A DNA stretch of 64,000 nucleotides from Nitzschia sp. DOCU1 (lineage: Eukaryota; Bacillariophyta; Bacillariophyceae; Bacillariales; Bacillariaceae), in the NCBI GenBank assembly GCA_951394045.1, contig OX595993.1, positions 1,736,001 through 1,800,000 on the forward strand. The letters are read 5' to 3'. Below, in pieces: positions 63,992 to 64,000 of this stretch. The stretch's first letter is position 1, and every line of letters starts with the position of its first letter. The notes under the pieces are model-generated. The model was given only the letters and a program-made list of their open reading frames with translations, made no database searches and was not told where the DNA came from. A program made the position numbers and the translations under genes.

Positions 63992-64000
63992 TGTCTTCGG

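Larger units (their letters stand above)
59617..64000 (-). mobile_element. Non-LTR retrotransposon, truncated at the window edge, degenerate
   Basis: Minus-strand coding of at least 4.3 kb in three frames, with RT, RNase H, a zinc knuckle and a C-terminal basic helix-turn-helix-like module in LINE order. Frames change near 62440-62460 and at about 60055-60065, so this copy appears inactive. The 5' part lies beyond base 64000; the 3' end, tail and target-site duplication could not be located. Confidence 0.85.

Noticed and set aside
1..64000. tRNA genes, CRISPR arrays, bacterial operons
   Set aside because: Scanned for T-loop-like GGTTCGAATCC patterns and regular spaced repeats; none were convincing, and spliced genes show nuclear eukaryotic DNA.

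Overview
The window is nuclear DNA from a photosynthetic stramenopile, most likely a pennate diatom. Its genes are compact, with 0-3 short spliceosomal introns (about 65-200 bp, mostly GTAAGT...YAG). A formate/nitrite transporter has a signal peptide followed by an ASAFAP-like cleavage site, the usual mark of diatom plastid import. Many of the proteins (polybromo, ATG1/ULK kinase, PICOT glutaredoxin, PABPN1) are eukaryote-only. No tRNA, rRNA or CRISPR could be supported. Exon junctions were placed by reading GT/AG sites and checking that the spliced frames join; they are predictions without transcript support.

Layout. 0-1.2 kb: Gfo/Idh/MocA oxidoreductase. 1.6-7.8 kb: a lineage-specific region holding a head-to-head pair of small basic proteins (family A) and two copies of a convergent two-gene unit (repeat protein 'family B' facing a type II membrane glycosyltransferase), one copy with a dead transferase. 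A third, inverted copy sits at 35.6-37.5 kb. 8-11.5 kb: monothiol glutaredoxin GLRX3, a two-helix membrane protein with a PH-like region, and a small two-exon membrane protein. 11.6-14.6 kb: F-box, MYND and SET-domain genes. 14.9-18.2 kb: a large nuclear-looking zinc-binding protein with a 180-bp tandem repeat just upstream. 18.6-23.7 kb: a small basic protein, an UNC93-like transporter and an ATG1/ULK autophagy kinase. 24.9-30.6 kb: a six-bromodomain polybromo protein and the plastid nitrite/formate channel. 31.7-35.5 kb: a secreted or plastid protein and two F-box proteins. 38.2-44 kb: a glycosyltransferase family with one single-domain gene and one double-domain gene that carries a frameshift. 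44-46.5 kb: a conserved membrane-anchored protein of unknown function.

46.5-48.2 kb: an unrecognised 1.71-kb DNA-transposon-like element with about 30-bp terminal inverted repeats, TA at both borders, and one long reading frame interrupted by two in-frame stops. It lies in the shared promoter between the 747-aa gene and a PABPN1-like gene, whose start codon directly follows (ATT)21. 50.6-57.9 kb: mitochondrial carrier, JmjC/ZZ chromatin protein and a MYND protein. 59.6-64 kb: a non-LTR retrotransposon (RT, RNase H, zinc knuckle) with at least two frameshifts, running off the right edge.

Themes. Several genes concern chromatin (polybromo, JmjC, SET, MYND), ubiquitin targeting (three F-box genes) and secretory glycosylation (two transferase families). 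They do not form an operon-like system. The best candidates for undescribed biology are the TIR element, the duplicated family B/glycosyltransferase unit and the double-domain transferase.
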